From OFTM382 sp964352615 (GTDB taxonomy: Bacteria; Planctomycetota; Phycisphaerae; Phycisphaerales; UBA1924), in assembly GCA_964352615.1 (NCBI GenBank), contig CAYGSG010000007.1, forward strand, positions 3,732-67,731: a DNA stretch of 64,000 nt. Direction: 5' to 3'. Shown piece by piece: positions 43,522 to 52,020 of the stretch. The notes under the pieces are model-generated. The model was not told where the DNA came from and did no database searches. It saw only the letters and a list, made by a program, of their open reading frames with translations. The number at the start of each line of letters is the position of its first letter. Position 1 is the stretch's first letter. Made by a program: the position numbers and the translations under genes.

Positions 43522-45704
43522 GCGCGCGCGCCCCGTCCCGTGTTCACCGCCATCGGCCTCAGCTCAGCATGACTAAACCGCCTCGCGAGCAGCGCCTCCG
43601 CAACCAGTGCAGCCAACAGCAGCACGATGGCCGGCAGCGCCCAGCCCGCGTCGGTTCGAGCGGCTCGCGCGTCGGCAGCCTCGCTGGCTTGTTCATCGCC
43701 CAATACGCCGGGCCTTCGGCCTGTCTGCGACTCGAACCACGCGAGCACTTCCTCGGTCGACCGCACCCGCGCTCGGCCCGCGTCGGCATCCGGGTTCACC
43801 ACCGCGACACCTGTCGCGGCGCCCTGCGCATCGATCGCGTCCCACACGCCCGCGAACCGCGCTGCCTCACCCGACTCGACCGTGATCCGCTCGCGTCCCG
43901 GCGAGCGAAGCTCCTGCGTTCCCGATGGCGCCGCTGGCTCGCGCCCCGCGACCGAGACCGCGCGCGGGTTGGCGGCGTCGATGCCCTGCCGCACAAGTTC
44001 TTGCACCAACGGCACCATGAGCCCGCGCGCCGGAAGATCCGTCCATTCAAGGTCCAAAGCCGAGGCCATCAGCACCACGAGCCCGCGCGTTGCTTCGCCC
44101 CGGCCCGCCACCACCATCGGCGCGCCGTCACTCAGGCTCAGCACCGTCTCGCCCTCGCCCGCTGCGAGTTCAAGCCTTCGGCGAACCGGGATAGAACCCG
44201 CGATCTCCGCGAGTTCCGGTTCGAGCAGCTTGAGCAACTCGCCCACCGGCACCGGGCTGATTGTTAGCGCTACCTCGCTCGCTGGGCCCGCCGACCAGCC
44301 AAGGCCCAGCGTCTGGCTGAGCGCATCGGGCCACACCGGCGTGCCGCGCTCGTCGGCATCGGGCGTGACCACCAACAGCCCGCCGCGCGAAACAAATTCA
44401 CCAAGACGCGTCCATCCTGCCGCCGACACCCGCGCCGGCTCAAGCACGAACAGCGCCGAAAGGTCCGACAAACGCTCGCGTTCGATGCTCGTGGTCGGCA
44501 CGTCTCGCAGCTCGATGCCGGTTTCGCGCCCGCCCGGGACCATCGCCAGCCGCACCCACTCGCTGGGCCCGTAGTCGCGCACGCTCGTCGGCCGATCGAA
44601 CCCGCCCGGGCCTGCGATCCCGATGCGCAGCGACGTGCGCACCTGCACCGCCGCGTAGCGAACATCGTCACCCGGCAGCTCGTCGCCATCAATCTCGACC
44701 CGCAGCGCGCCCCACCGGCTGCCAGTAGAGGCATCGATCGCCGAGCGATCGAACGCGATCAGCGCTTGTGCCGTGGTCTGGCCCGGCGACCAACGCACCA
44801 TCGCCTCGCCCAGCGGCGGGGACCAATTCGCGGGGCCGGTGCGGCCACGCAGCACCACGCGCGATACCGCAGCGCTCCCGCCCGCGCGGGCAAGGTCAAT
44901 CGCCACCCGGTCGCCGCCCACGTCATCGCTCGATGTCACGCCACGCACCGGCGCCACAGCGGTGATGCCCACCGTGGCCGGTTCGTCCGCCCTTGGCGGC
45001 GAGAGCAGGAATTCAACACCCGTTTGCTCGGGCCAATCGGGCAACGCCGATTCGCCTCGAGCAGTACCTTCAAGCCAGTCGCTAAACACCGCGACCACCA
45101 CCGGGCCTTGCGAGGCGTCTTCGAGCCCAAGCTCGGCCTGCACCGCTGCGATGTCGTCGATCACCAGTTCAACCGCGCCCTTCACGTCCGCGCGGGCATC
45201 GGTCGGCTCCATCGAATCGAGCAGCCCAGCGACCGCTGCCAGATCCGTCGAGGGCGCGAGCACGATGCCCCGCGCTGGCTGGCTCATCGAGATCAGCCCC
45301 ACCCGGTCGCCGCGCATCGGATCGAGCGAACCGATCAACTCGCGTGCCGCCGCTGCGTGCCTGCGCACACCCGAGAGCCCGCTTGCGTCGGTCGCCGTCG
45401 AACTCAGGCTGTCGTCGACCAGCACATACACCGTCCGCGTGCCCGGCCCATCGAGCCCGGCTGCCAGCAGCGCCGGCCGGCCCAGCGCAACCGCAAGCAG
45501 CAGCAGCGCCAGACACCGCAGCGCCAGCAGCAGCCACCGCTCGATCAGCAGCCGCTTGCGATTGCGCTTGTACGCCTCCACCAAGAACCGCATCGCCGCC
45601 CACCGCACCGGCTTGCGCCGACGCCGCATGAGCAGGTGAATCAAGATCGGCACCGCGATGCACGCGATCGCGCCAGTGAACAGCGCGGGGTTCAGCATCC
45701 CCAT
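43518..45704 (-). CDS. BatA-like membrane protein (double-TM N-terminus plus VWA)
   Basis: 728 aa. The N-terminus carries the BatA double-transmembrane signature (MLNPALFTGAIACIAVPILI with HLLMRRRRKPVRWAAMRFL, then WLLLALRCLALLLLAVALGR). Next is a VWA domain with a degenerate MIDAS (VYVLVDDSLSSTA), then CARDB-like beta domains, an amidotransferase-like region (LSALFVLEPARVSAAGW), and a C-terminal transmembrane helix followed by a basic tail. Start at 45704 follows GAGGGG; another ATG lies two codons on. It is 16 bp after DUF58 and overlaps the next VWA gene. Bat-type operons are linked to envelope integrity or aerotolerance in other bacteria. Confidence 0.88.
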   Translation of the reverse strand: MGMLNPALFTGAIACIAVPILIHLLMRRRRKPVRWAAMRFLVEAYKRNRKRLLIERWLLLALRCLALLLLAVALGRPALLAAGLDGPGTRTVYVLVDDSLSSTATDASGLSGVRRHAAAARELIGSLDPMRGDRVGLISMSQPARGIVLAPSTDLAAVAGLLDSMEPTDARADVKGAVELVIDDIAAVQAELGLEDASQGPVVVAVFSDWLEGTARGESALPDWPEQTGVEFLLSPPRADEPATVGITAVAPVRGVTSSDDVGGDRVAIDLARAGGSAAVSRVVLRGRTGPANWSPPLGEAMVRWSPGQTTAQALIAFDRSAIDASTGSRWGALRVEIDGDELPGDDVRYAAVQVRTSLRIGIAGPGGFDRPTSVRDYGPSEWVRLAMVPGGRETGIELRDVPTTSIERERLSDLSALFVLEPARVSAAGWTRLGEFVSRGGLLVVTPDADERGTPVWPDALSQTLGLGWSAGPASEVALTISPVPVGELLKLLEPELAEIAGSIPVRRRLELAAGEGETVLSLSDGAPMVVAGRGEATRGLVVLMASALDLEWTDLPARGLMVPLVQELVRQGIDAANPRAVSVAGREPAAPSGTQELRSPGRERITVESGEAARFAGVWDAIDAQGAATGVAVVNPDADAGRARVRSTEEVLAWFESQTGRRPGVLGDEQASEAADARAARTDAGWALPAIVLLLAALVAEALLARRFSHAELRPMAVNTGRGARA

Positions 45705-45720
45705 CAGTGCACCGCCCCTC

Positions 45721-46779
45721 TCACGATCGGCTCCGCTTGCGGATGAACGCGTTGCGGTGCGCCACAAAGTGCGCGAGCGGCGGCCCAAGCCAGTCGTGCG
45801 TATCCACCAGCTCGTAATCAAAACCAAGGCCCACCACCGATCGCTCGACCGCGGCGCGGTGCTCCTCGAAGGCCTTCAGGTACGCGTCGCGGATCGCTCT
45901 TGGGTCAAGCCTGAGCATCGGCTCGCCTTCGAGCCCCTCAAACGGCGCCACACCGCTCAGATCAAACTCGCGCTCGGCACGGTCCACCACCTGGAACGCG
46001 ATCACGTCGTGCCCACGGTGCCGCAGCCGACCCATCGCAGCCCGGATCGGTTCGGGGTCCTCAAAGAAGTCTCCGATGATCGCGATCAGGCACCGGTTGC
46101 TCACGCCCGCGAGCACCTGGTCCACCGCCCGGGGCAGGTTCGTCTGCGCATCGACCGCCTGCATCGACAGCGTCTCGACGATCTGCTTCCAGGTGGTCTG
46201 TGCGCTCGACCGACGAACCGCGGCCAGAATCTCGTTGGCGTAGACGTACAGCCCCGCCCGGTCGCCCTGGCGAAGCGTGATGTAGCTCAGCGCCGCCGCC
46301 AGCGCCGTCGCGTGGTCGAACTTGCTCCAGTACGTCCGCCCATCGGGGCTCTCGTCCCGGCCGGCGCCCGAGGCATCGTGAAAGCTCCGCGAGCCGAAGT
46401 CCATCGAGCCCGAAGCATCCACCAGCGTGATCAGGTCGAGGTTCGTCTCCTGCTGGTACTGCTTGAGGTGCAGCTTGTCGCTGCGGGCGTACACCTTCCA
46501 GTCGAGGTGGCGGATGTCATCGCCCGCGACGTACGGCCGGTGCTGGGCGAACTCCACGCTAAAGCCCTGATAGGGCGAACGGTGCTGGCCGCTGGTCACG
46601 CCCTCGATGATCATCTTCGCGCGCAGCTCAAAGGTCTTGAGCCTCGCCAGCGTCTGCGGATGCAGGTACAGCGTCGCGTCCTGCCCCTTGCCCCCCTTGC
46701 CGCTCTTGCTCCCCTGGCCCGTGCGCGCAGCGCTCGCGTCTGCTGCGGTGCCGGGCTGTGGGCTGGGGGGTGCGTCCAT
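45721..46779 (-). CDS. DUF58 domain protein
   Basis: 352 aa, soluble. A disordered Ser/Gly-rich start (1-32) precedes the DUF58 core with the signature QGFSVEFAQHRPYVAGDDIR followed by HLDWKVYARSDKLHLKQYQQ. A VWA-like fold has MIDAS VDASGSMDFGS. DUF58 proteins work with MoxR AAA+ ATPases in Bat/YeaD-type operons. Unusually, no MoxR gene is directly upstream; the only MoxR in the window (5260) is of another subtype and pairs with its own VWA protein. This gene heads the minus-strand operon running to 34571. Confidence 0.92.
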   Translation of the reverse strand: MDAPPSPQPGTAADASAARTGQGSKSGKGGKGQDATLYLHPQTLARLKTFELRAKMIIEGVTSGQHRSPYQGFSVEFAQHRPYVAGDDIRHLDWKVYARSDKLHLKQYQQETNLDLITLVDASGSMDFGSRSFHDASGAGRDESPDGRTYWSKFDHATALAAALSYITLRQGDRAGLYVYANEILAAVRRSSAQTTWKQIVETLSMQAVDAQTNLPRAVDQVLAGVSNRCLIAIIGDFFEDPEPIRAAMGRLRHRGHDVIAFQVVDRAEREFDLSGVAPFEGLEGEPMLRLDPRAIRDAYLKAFEEHRAAVERSVVGLGFDYELVDTHDWLGPPLAHFVAHRNAFIRKRSRS

Positions 46780-46853
46780 CGTTCCATACTACGGCGAACC
46801 GACCAGCAAGCTGCACCCACCGGCAGCTACCCATCAAAGTCGCACGATGCGCC

Positions 46854-46908
46854 AAAAATGACCGCCGCCCACACAAGGGGGCGGGGGTACTGCCGAAAGG
46901 CGGCGGTC
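46854..46908 (-). terminator. Terminator-like hairpin after the EF-hand gene
   Basis: On the minus strand GACCGCCGCC (complement of 46899-46908) pairs with GGCGGCGGTC (complement of 46860-46869), followed by ATTTTT. The loop is long (about 29 bases) and contains a smaller GCCGCC/GGC hairpin, so efficiency is uncertain. It would separate the EF-hand gene from the DUF58 operon. Confidence 0.6.
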
Positions 46909-46959
46909 GCGGACTCTCATCCCATGTCTGGTTGTCGGCTCTGTTCGAGCCTGAGTGGC

Positions 46960-48075
46960 TCAGAACCCGCCGGACTTGTTCGTCAGGAACACGAGATCGT
47001 CCGAGTTCACCTCGCCGTCGCGGTTGAAGTCGGCCTTGCGTTCGCCCTTGCTGACCGCGTCGGCTGCGATGGCCAATTCGCTGGCGTCGATCGTGCCGTC
47101 GCGGTTGGCATCGACCCAGCTCTGCCCGCGCTGGCCACGGTCGCTGCGGTCCCCACGAGGCCCGCGCTTGCTGCGCATCGCATCGCCCGCAGCCTTTCGC
47201 TCGGTCTCGTCGAGCTTGCCATCGCCGTCGGCGTCAAACTTCTCAAGAAGCTGCGCCTTCATCGCTTCGCGGTCCTGGCCGAACGAAGCTCGGCCCTGGC
47301 GCCCCTCGCCGCCACGACTCTTGCGCATGGCCTCGCCCGCAGCCTTGCGCTCGGTCTCGTCGAGCTTGCCGTCGCCGTCGGTGTCAAACTTTTCGAGCAT
47401 CTGCGCCTTCATCGCCTCGCGGCCTTCAGCGCCTTGTGGGCCTTGCGGGCCTCTGCGTGCCTGATCGCCTCGCTGCCCGTGCTGTGGACCCATCCCGAAC
47501 CCGCCGGTGATCTCCGCGATCAGGGGCCTGGCCGCCTCGCCCGCTGCCTTGCGCTCTTCGCCGGTCAGCTTGCCATCGCCGTCGGCATCAAACTTGGTGA
47601 GAAGATCAGCCTTCATGGCCTCCATCTTCTCTTTGATGCTCGCCTTCATCGCAGCGGTCTCATCCTCGTTCAGTTCGCCGTCGGCGTCGAGGTCGTACTT
47701 CTTGATGAACGCGGCCTTCTTGGCTTCCATGTGCGCCTTGACGGCTTCGCGTTCGGTCTCGCTCAGCTGGCCGTCGCCGTCGGTATCGAACTGCTTGAGC
47801 AGCTCAGGGTCCATGCGGGGCGCATCGCCCCGCTGACCGCGCCGGCCTTCTGCGCCCTCAGCGCCGCGACGCTGGGGGCCCCGATCGCCGAAGCGGGCGG
47901 GGCGGTCGCGTTCCGCGCCGTCCAGCACGAAGGGCTTGGTGTCCGGGCCTCGCAAAGCCCCGTCACGCCCGCCCTCACGGGGGGCGTCGCTCTGGGCGCT
48001 GGCTCCCATCGCCAGACCCGCCACCAGCACGATCATCAGATGCTTGCCCATTGACCCGTTCAGTTGCTTGTTCAT
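46960..48075 (-). CDS. Secreted EF-hand protein with dockerin-like end
   Basis: 371 aa with a signal peptide (1-27, VLVAGLAMGASAQS). Seven calcium-binding loops are visible at residues 97-108, 128-139, 163-174, 231-242, 281-292, 322-333 and 349-360, most of the form FDxDGDGKLDETE. Loops four and five lie in a near-exact 50-residue duplication (219-250 and 269-300, EAMKAQ-LEKFD-DGDGKLDETERKAAG). The last two loops (ANRDGTIDASEL, FNRDGEVNSDDL) resemble a dockerin type I pair, common at planctomycete protein C-termini. It is likely an exported calcium-binding protein. A good binding site (AAGGGA) precedes the start. Confidence 0.88.
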   Translation of the reverse strand: MNKQLNGSMGKHLMIVLVAGLAMGASAQSDAPREGGRDGALRGPDTKPFVLDGAERDRPARFGDRGPQRRGAEGAEGRRGQRGDAPRMDPELLKQFDTDGDGQLSETEREAVKAHMEAKKAAFIKKYDLDADGELNEDETAAMKASIKEKMEAMKADLLTKFDADGDGKLTGEERKAAGEAARPLIAEITGGFGMGPQHGQRGDQARRGPQGPQGAEGREAMKAQMLEKFDTDGDGKLDETERKAAGEAMRKSRGGEGRQGRASFGQDREAMKAQLLEKFDADGDGKLDETERKAAGDAMRSKRGPRGDRSDRGQRGQSWVDANRDGTIDASELAIAADAVSKGERKADFNRDGEVNSDDLVFLTNKSGGF

Positions 48076-48258
48076 GGCCGTTGTCCCTTCTCACAGCCCA
48101 GAACGGGCCGCGGATGTGTTCGTCTGTACCGCCCTCCAACGCACCCTTTGTATCGGTATTGCATCGCCCGAGGGCCATTCAGCCTCCCATACGGCCTGCT
48201 GGGGCAGAATCCGACGCCTCGATTTCCCAATACCAAGCCAGAGAGGACGGTTTTTGCG

Positions 48259-48507
48259 ATGTACACCCCCAAGTCTGCTGGTTGGGCCTATCTGCTCTGG
48301 TGCCTGTGTCTGGTCGGTTTTTGCGGCATCCACCGCTTCTACGCGGGCAAATGGCTCTCGGGCCTCATCTGGTTCTTCACCTTCGGCCTGCTGGGCATCG
48401 GCCAACTCATCGACCTGCTGCTCATCAACGGCATGATCAACAGCTCCAACCTGCGGTCCTACGTCCACAGCCACGCCTGCGACCGCCACCAGATGGCCTA
48501 CGCCTGA
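48259..48507 (+). CDS. TM2 domain membrane protein
   Basis: 82-aa protein with two transmembrane helices joined by a short turn, the TM2 fold: AYLLWCLCLVGFCGIHRFYA then GLIWFFTFGLLGIGQLIDLL. The G-HRFYAGK motif between helix and turn is the family signature. The ATG at 48259 follows GAGAGGA and gives family length; the longer frame overlapping the EF-hand promoter is rejected. Molecular role unknown across bacteria. Confidence 0.9.
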   Translation: MYTPKSAGWAYLLWCLCLVGFCGIHRFYAGKWLSGLIWFFTFGLLGIGQLIDLLLINGMINSSNLRSYVHSHACDRHQMAYA

Positions 48508-48562
48508 TCTCTTCGACTCGCTCCTTGCGGCATCACCCGGTTTGGCCGCGTACCGTTGGCCG

Positions 48563-48901
48563 ATGGGCAGAACTCGGCACGTCATCCTGATGAACGCACC
48601 CGCCGAGGATGCCCCGCCCGTCACCCCCGGAACCACGTGCGAACCCCTGGGCAAGCCCGCCGACGTGCTCGCGGTGCTCGCCCGCTTCAACACCGCCCCC
48701 GACGGCTCAGCGGGCTCGATGGGCATCGACCGTCTCTACGGGCCGGGCTTTATCGCCGAGATCCCTACGAGCCTCGATCAGCTCAGCCAGCTCATGGTCC
48801 ACATCGACGACGACGAGACCGCATGGCCCGTCATGCAAAGGCTCTGCAAAGAGACCGGCTGGGCCATGTGCGATATGGAATCGGGCCGACGCTTCATCTG
48901 A
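48563..48901 (+). CDS. Small conserved hypothetical protein
   Basis: 112 aa from ATG 48563. Protein-like sequence with an alternating strand-helix pattern: RHVILMNAPAEDAPP, CEPLGKPADVLAVLARFNTA, LYGPGFIAEIPTSLDQLSQL, MVHIDDDETAWPVMQRLCKE. I recognise no named family; the compact alpha-beta character and C-terminal DMESGRRF suggest a small cytoplasmic domain. The ATG at 48590 is an alternative, since neither start has a clear binding site. Same direction as the TM2 gene and the next gene. Confidence 0.65.
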   Translation: MGRTRHVILMNAPAEDAPPVTPGTTCEPLGKPADVLAVLARFNTAPDGSAGSMGIDRLYGPGFIAEIPTSLDQLSQLMVHIDDDETAWPVMQRLCKETGWAMCDMESGRRFI

Positions 48902-48944
48902 TCCCCCACGCACTCTCCCCGTGCGCACCAACGGAGCACGCCAC

Positions 48945-49241
48945 ATGCCCACCTACGTCTATCAGGTTCTCGACAAAGCCGGCGAGGGCACCAACGAGCA
49001 CTTCGAGGTCGTTCAGACCATGAGCGACAAGCCTCTTACCAAGCACCCCGAAGACGGCCGGCCCGTACGACGAGTGCCGTGCGCTCCGACCATTCTCGGC
49101 AAGTGGTCCGACACCAAGGGCGCCAGCTCCCTGAGCAATAAGAACCTCGACCGCATGGGCTTCACCAAGTACGAGCGCAAGGGCGACGGCCACTTCGAGA
49201 AGTCCGCGGGCAAAGGCCCCAACACGCTCAACGCCGACTGA
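48945..49241 (+). CDS. FmdB-like small protein lacking the zinc-ribbon cysteines
   Basis: 98 aa. The start MPTYVYQV and the segment HFEVVQTMSDKPLTKHPEDG, then RPVRRV, follow the FmdB-type regulatory zinc-ribbon pattern (MPTYEY-C-x-x-C-F---Q-MS--PL--CP-CG). All four zinc cysteines are replaced; the only Cys is in VPCAP. The middle has the Gly-rich continuation (TILGKWSDTKG) seen after the ribbon. So the fold may be kept without metal. The binding site GGAG precedes the ATG by 9 bases. Function unknown. Confidence 0.75.
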   Translation: MPTYVYQVLDKAGEGTNEHFEVVQTMSDKPLTKHPEDGRPVRRVPCAPTILGKWSDTKGASSLSNKNLDRMGFTKYERKGDGHFEKSAGKGPNTLNAD

Positions 49242-49272
49242 CCGCCGACATCCCTACAGAGAAAGACCGCCC

Positions 49273-50400
49273 ATGAGCGCGCACCCCGCCCTCTCCAGCG
49301 CCATCGCCTTCGGCGAGATCAACGCGCCCAACCGCGTGTTCATGGCCCCGCTCACCCGCTGCCGAAGCGAGCAGCCGGGCGACATCCCGTGGGAACTCAA
49401 CGCCGAGTACTACCGCCAGCGAGCCTCCTCGGGCCTCATCATCAGCGAGGCCACCCAGATCAGCCCCCAAGGCAAGGGCTACGCCTTCACCCCCGGCATC
49501 CACTCACCAGAACAAGTCGAGGGCTGGAAACTGGTCACCAAAGCTGTTCACGAGCGGGGCGGACGCATCTTCTGCCAGCTCTGGCACGTCGGACGCATCA
49601 GCCACGTTGACTTGCAACCCAACGGCCAGGCCCCCGTCGCGCCCTCGGCTCAGCGTGCGGAGTCCAAGACGTTCACCTCCGCGACTTCGGGCCGGGTCGA
49701 TGTCTCCATGCCGCGCGCGCTCGAGACCACTGAACTGCCCGGCATCGTCGAGCAGTACCGCTCGGCCGCTGCCAACGCCAAGGCTGCGGGCTTTGACGGG
49801 GTCGAGATTCACGGCGCCAACGGCTACCTGCTCGACCAGTTCACACGCGACGGCACCAACCTCCGAAGCGACGATTTCGGTGGCTCCATCGCCAACCGCC
49901 TCCGCCTGCCCTTGCAGGTCGCCAAGGCGGTCTGCGAAATCTGGGGACCGGGCCGAGTCGGCTACCGGGTCAGCCCCATGGGCGGCACCGGCGACCTCAA
50001 GGACTCCACCCCCGACCAGACGTTCGGCCAGCTCGCATCCCAGCTCGGCGCGCTGCACCTCGCGTACATCCACGCGGTCGAGGCGTTCCGCACCTACGAG
50101 CGCAACGACGAGAACGAACGCATCCATGCGCGCATCAACGAGCGGTTCAAGTCAGCAGGCGGCGGCATCTACATAGGCAACGGCGGCCTTACACCCGACG
50201 TAGCCGAGGCTCGCATCAAGCAGGGCCTCGCCGATGCCATCGCCTTTGGCGAGTTGTACATCGCTAATCCCGACCTCGCCGAGCGCATCGCTCTAGGCGG
50301 GCCGTACAACAAGCCCGATCCCGAGACCTACTACGCGGGCGACGCGGGCATAGAAACCGGCTACACCGATTACCCGTCGCTCGAACAGGCGAACGCCTAA
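49273..50400 (+). CDS. Old Yellow Enzyme family NADH:flavin oxidoreductase (NemA-like)
   Basis: 375-aa FMN-dependent TIM barrel that reduces activated alkenes or nitro compounds. Motifs are NRVFMAPLTRCRS, ISEATQISPQGKGYAFTPGI, FCQLWHVGRISHVDLQPNGQ, the substrate-anion pair in GVEIHGANGYLLDQFTRDGT, and the FMN phosphate region ADAIAFGELYIANPDLAERI. All family motifs are intact and length is typical. Its last four bases overlap the convergent O-antigen-ligase-like gene. Physiological substrate cannot be told from sequence. Confidence 0.95.
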   Translation: MSAHPALSSAIAFGEINAPNRVFMAPLTRCRSEQPGDIPWELNAEYYRQRASSGLIISEATQISPQGKGYAFTPGIHSPEQVEGWKLVTKAVHERGGRIFCQLWHVGRISHVDLQPNGQAPVAPSAQRAESKTFTSATSGRVDVSMPRALETTELPGIVEQYRSAAANAKAAGFDGVEIHGANGYLLDQFTRDGTNLRSDDFGGSIANRLRLPLQVAKAVCEIWGPGRVGYRVSPMGGTGDLKDSTPDQTFGQLASQLGALHLAYIHAVEAFRTYERNDENERIHARINERFKSAGGGIYIGNGGLTPDVAEARIKQGLADAIAFGELYIANPDLAERIALGGPYNKPDPETYYAGDAGIETGYTDYPSLEQANA

Positions 50401-51797
50401 CCGTTGGCGTCCGCGAGCACCCTTGGCCGATTGGGCAGCCTCAGCACGACGAGCACGGCGAACAGTGCGCACGTCTGCGTGTTCAAATGGAACGGGTCGA
50501 ACGCGCTGACCAGCCCCAGCCCAAGCAGCGCGAACATTGGCCCATCGCGGTAGCCAGCCACGCCGTCACCCGGCTCGTAACGCCCCGCGCTCGATATCGC
50601 AGACGCGTACAACAGCAGCACCAGCCCGAGCCCGATGAACCCGCCCGTCGCTGCAACGTGCAAAAGCCCGTTGTGCGCATGGGCATGCACGCCCACAGGC
50701 CCGCCGGTTGCCCCCCCTGGCCCCTCAACATGGTCAAGCACCCACCGCTTGTACCCGCCGGTGCCCACGCCATGCACCGGCGCGCTGCCCCACGCCTCGG
50801 CGGCCCAAATCGCCATCCCGATGCGCGCGCCGGTGTCGGTCGTGAAGTCACGCTCATCGATCGCCCGGTTGATCTCGGTCCACGCCGACTCGACGCGCTG
50901 CGAAAGCCCGCTGCCGCCAGCCACAACGCCCACCCCAGCCGCCGATGCGCCGAGGATCAGTACCAGCGCCACGGCAGCGCCGCCGACGGCAAGCCGGTTC
51001 TTCGACTTCCACCACCAGCGCAGCGCGACCAAACCGACGAGTCCCATCGCAGCGAGCCAGGCGCCGCGCGTGCCCGTCGCCACGATGCCCGCCACCGCCG
51101 CAGCGCTGCCGAGCACACCAGCCAGCCGCCAGCCGCCGCGCCCCCACGCCGCTGCGGGCAGGTGCAAGCCGAGCAACCCAACCAGCAGCGTGCCCCCCAC
51201 CACCGGGTCCCACCAGCCGCTCCACCGCCCGGGCATGCGGTTCCAGCGGAGCGACGGCTCATCGATCAGCACACCGACGCCGTGCATGACTTGCGTCACC
51301 TGCCCGATGTGCAGCCCGATCGCGACCGCTGCCAGCAGCAGCACCCGGTGTTGCATCAGGGGCCAGAGCATCAGCCCCAGCGCCGACCACCGGACCAACG
51401 CCAGTTCATCGAGCCCCAGCGCACGATCGGGCGACCACAGCAACCCGAGCAGTCCCCACACCACCGCGAGCAGCCAAAGGCCAGCCGTTGTGCACGCCAG
51501 CAGGCTGCCCCACGTTCGCCAATACCGATGCAATCGAATGATCGCAGACGTGCCCGCGGGCACCAGCGCCAGCTCGGCCATGCTCGTCGGCCCCCCAAGC
51601 ATCGCGCACGTCGTCACGCCACAAAGCAGATGCACCGAGTAGCCCAGCGGGTCGATTCGTCGCTGGGCCTCAAAGTGCCGCTCGCCCGGCCGGGTCCGAG
51701 CGCCCAGCCGAGCCCCGAGCCTGCCAAAGGCCGCCAGCCTGCCCAAAGGGGCAGACCCAACAGGCAGGTTCGGCTTGGCTTGCGGGGTGGTGGTCAT
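50397..51797 (-). CDS. O-antigen ligase/polymerase-like membrane protein
   Basis: 466-aa polytopic membrane protein with about 11 hydrophobic helices and the Wzy_C/O-antigen ligase motif region. A TGTRGAWLAAMGLVGLVAL segment is followed by a large loop and then GVHAHAHNGLLHVAATGGF leading into IGLGLVLLLYAS, the conserved H-x-x-x-L-x-x-x-x-x-x-G element. Such proteins join or polymerise glycan chains on lipid carriers at the periplasmic face. The N-terminal 45 residues are basic and likely cytoplasmic. It is separate from the glycosyltransferases near 60 kb. Confidence 0.83.
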   Translation of the reverse strand: MTTTPQAKPNLPVGSAPLGRLAAFGRLGARLGARTRPGERHFEAQRRIDPLGYSVHLLCGVTTCAMLGGPTSMAELALVPAGTSAIIRLHRYWRTWGSLLACTTAGLWLLAVVWGLLGLLWSPDRALGLDELALVRWSALGLMLWPLMQHRVLLLAAVAIGLHIGQVTQVMHGVGVLIDEPSLRWNRMPGRWSGWWDPVVGGTLLVGLLGLHLPAAAWGRGGWRLAGVLGSAAAVAGIVATGTRGAWLAAMGLVGLVALRWWWKSKNRLAVGGAAVALVLILGASAAGVGVVAGGSGLSQRVESAWTEINRAIDERDFTTDTGARIGMAIWAAEAWGSAPVHGVGTGGYKRWVLDHVEGPGGATGGPVGVHAHAHNGLLHVAATGGFIGLGLVLLLYASAISSAGRYEPGDGVAGYRDGPMFALLGLGLVSAFDPFHLNTQTCALFAVLVVLRLPNRPRVLADANG

Positions 51798-52020
51798 GGA
51801 AGCCAGCGATCATCGCCCCTGAGGCCCAGGCCTGCAACGCGGCCGGGAATGTCCTAACATAATGCAAACTGCAAAATCCGAGCGAACCGAGCGAAAACCT
51901 TGGCCGTCTCACCTGTATAGAAAGGTGGCGAGCCCGCATCGCCGATCTGTGCATGTAGGCTGGAAATTGCCAGCAGGCCGGGCACTTGGCCCAGCCGGTC
52001 CGCCCAAAGGGAGTCTCACG

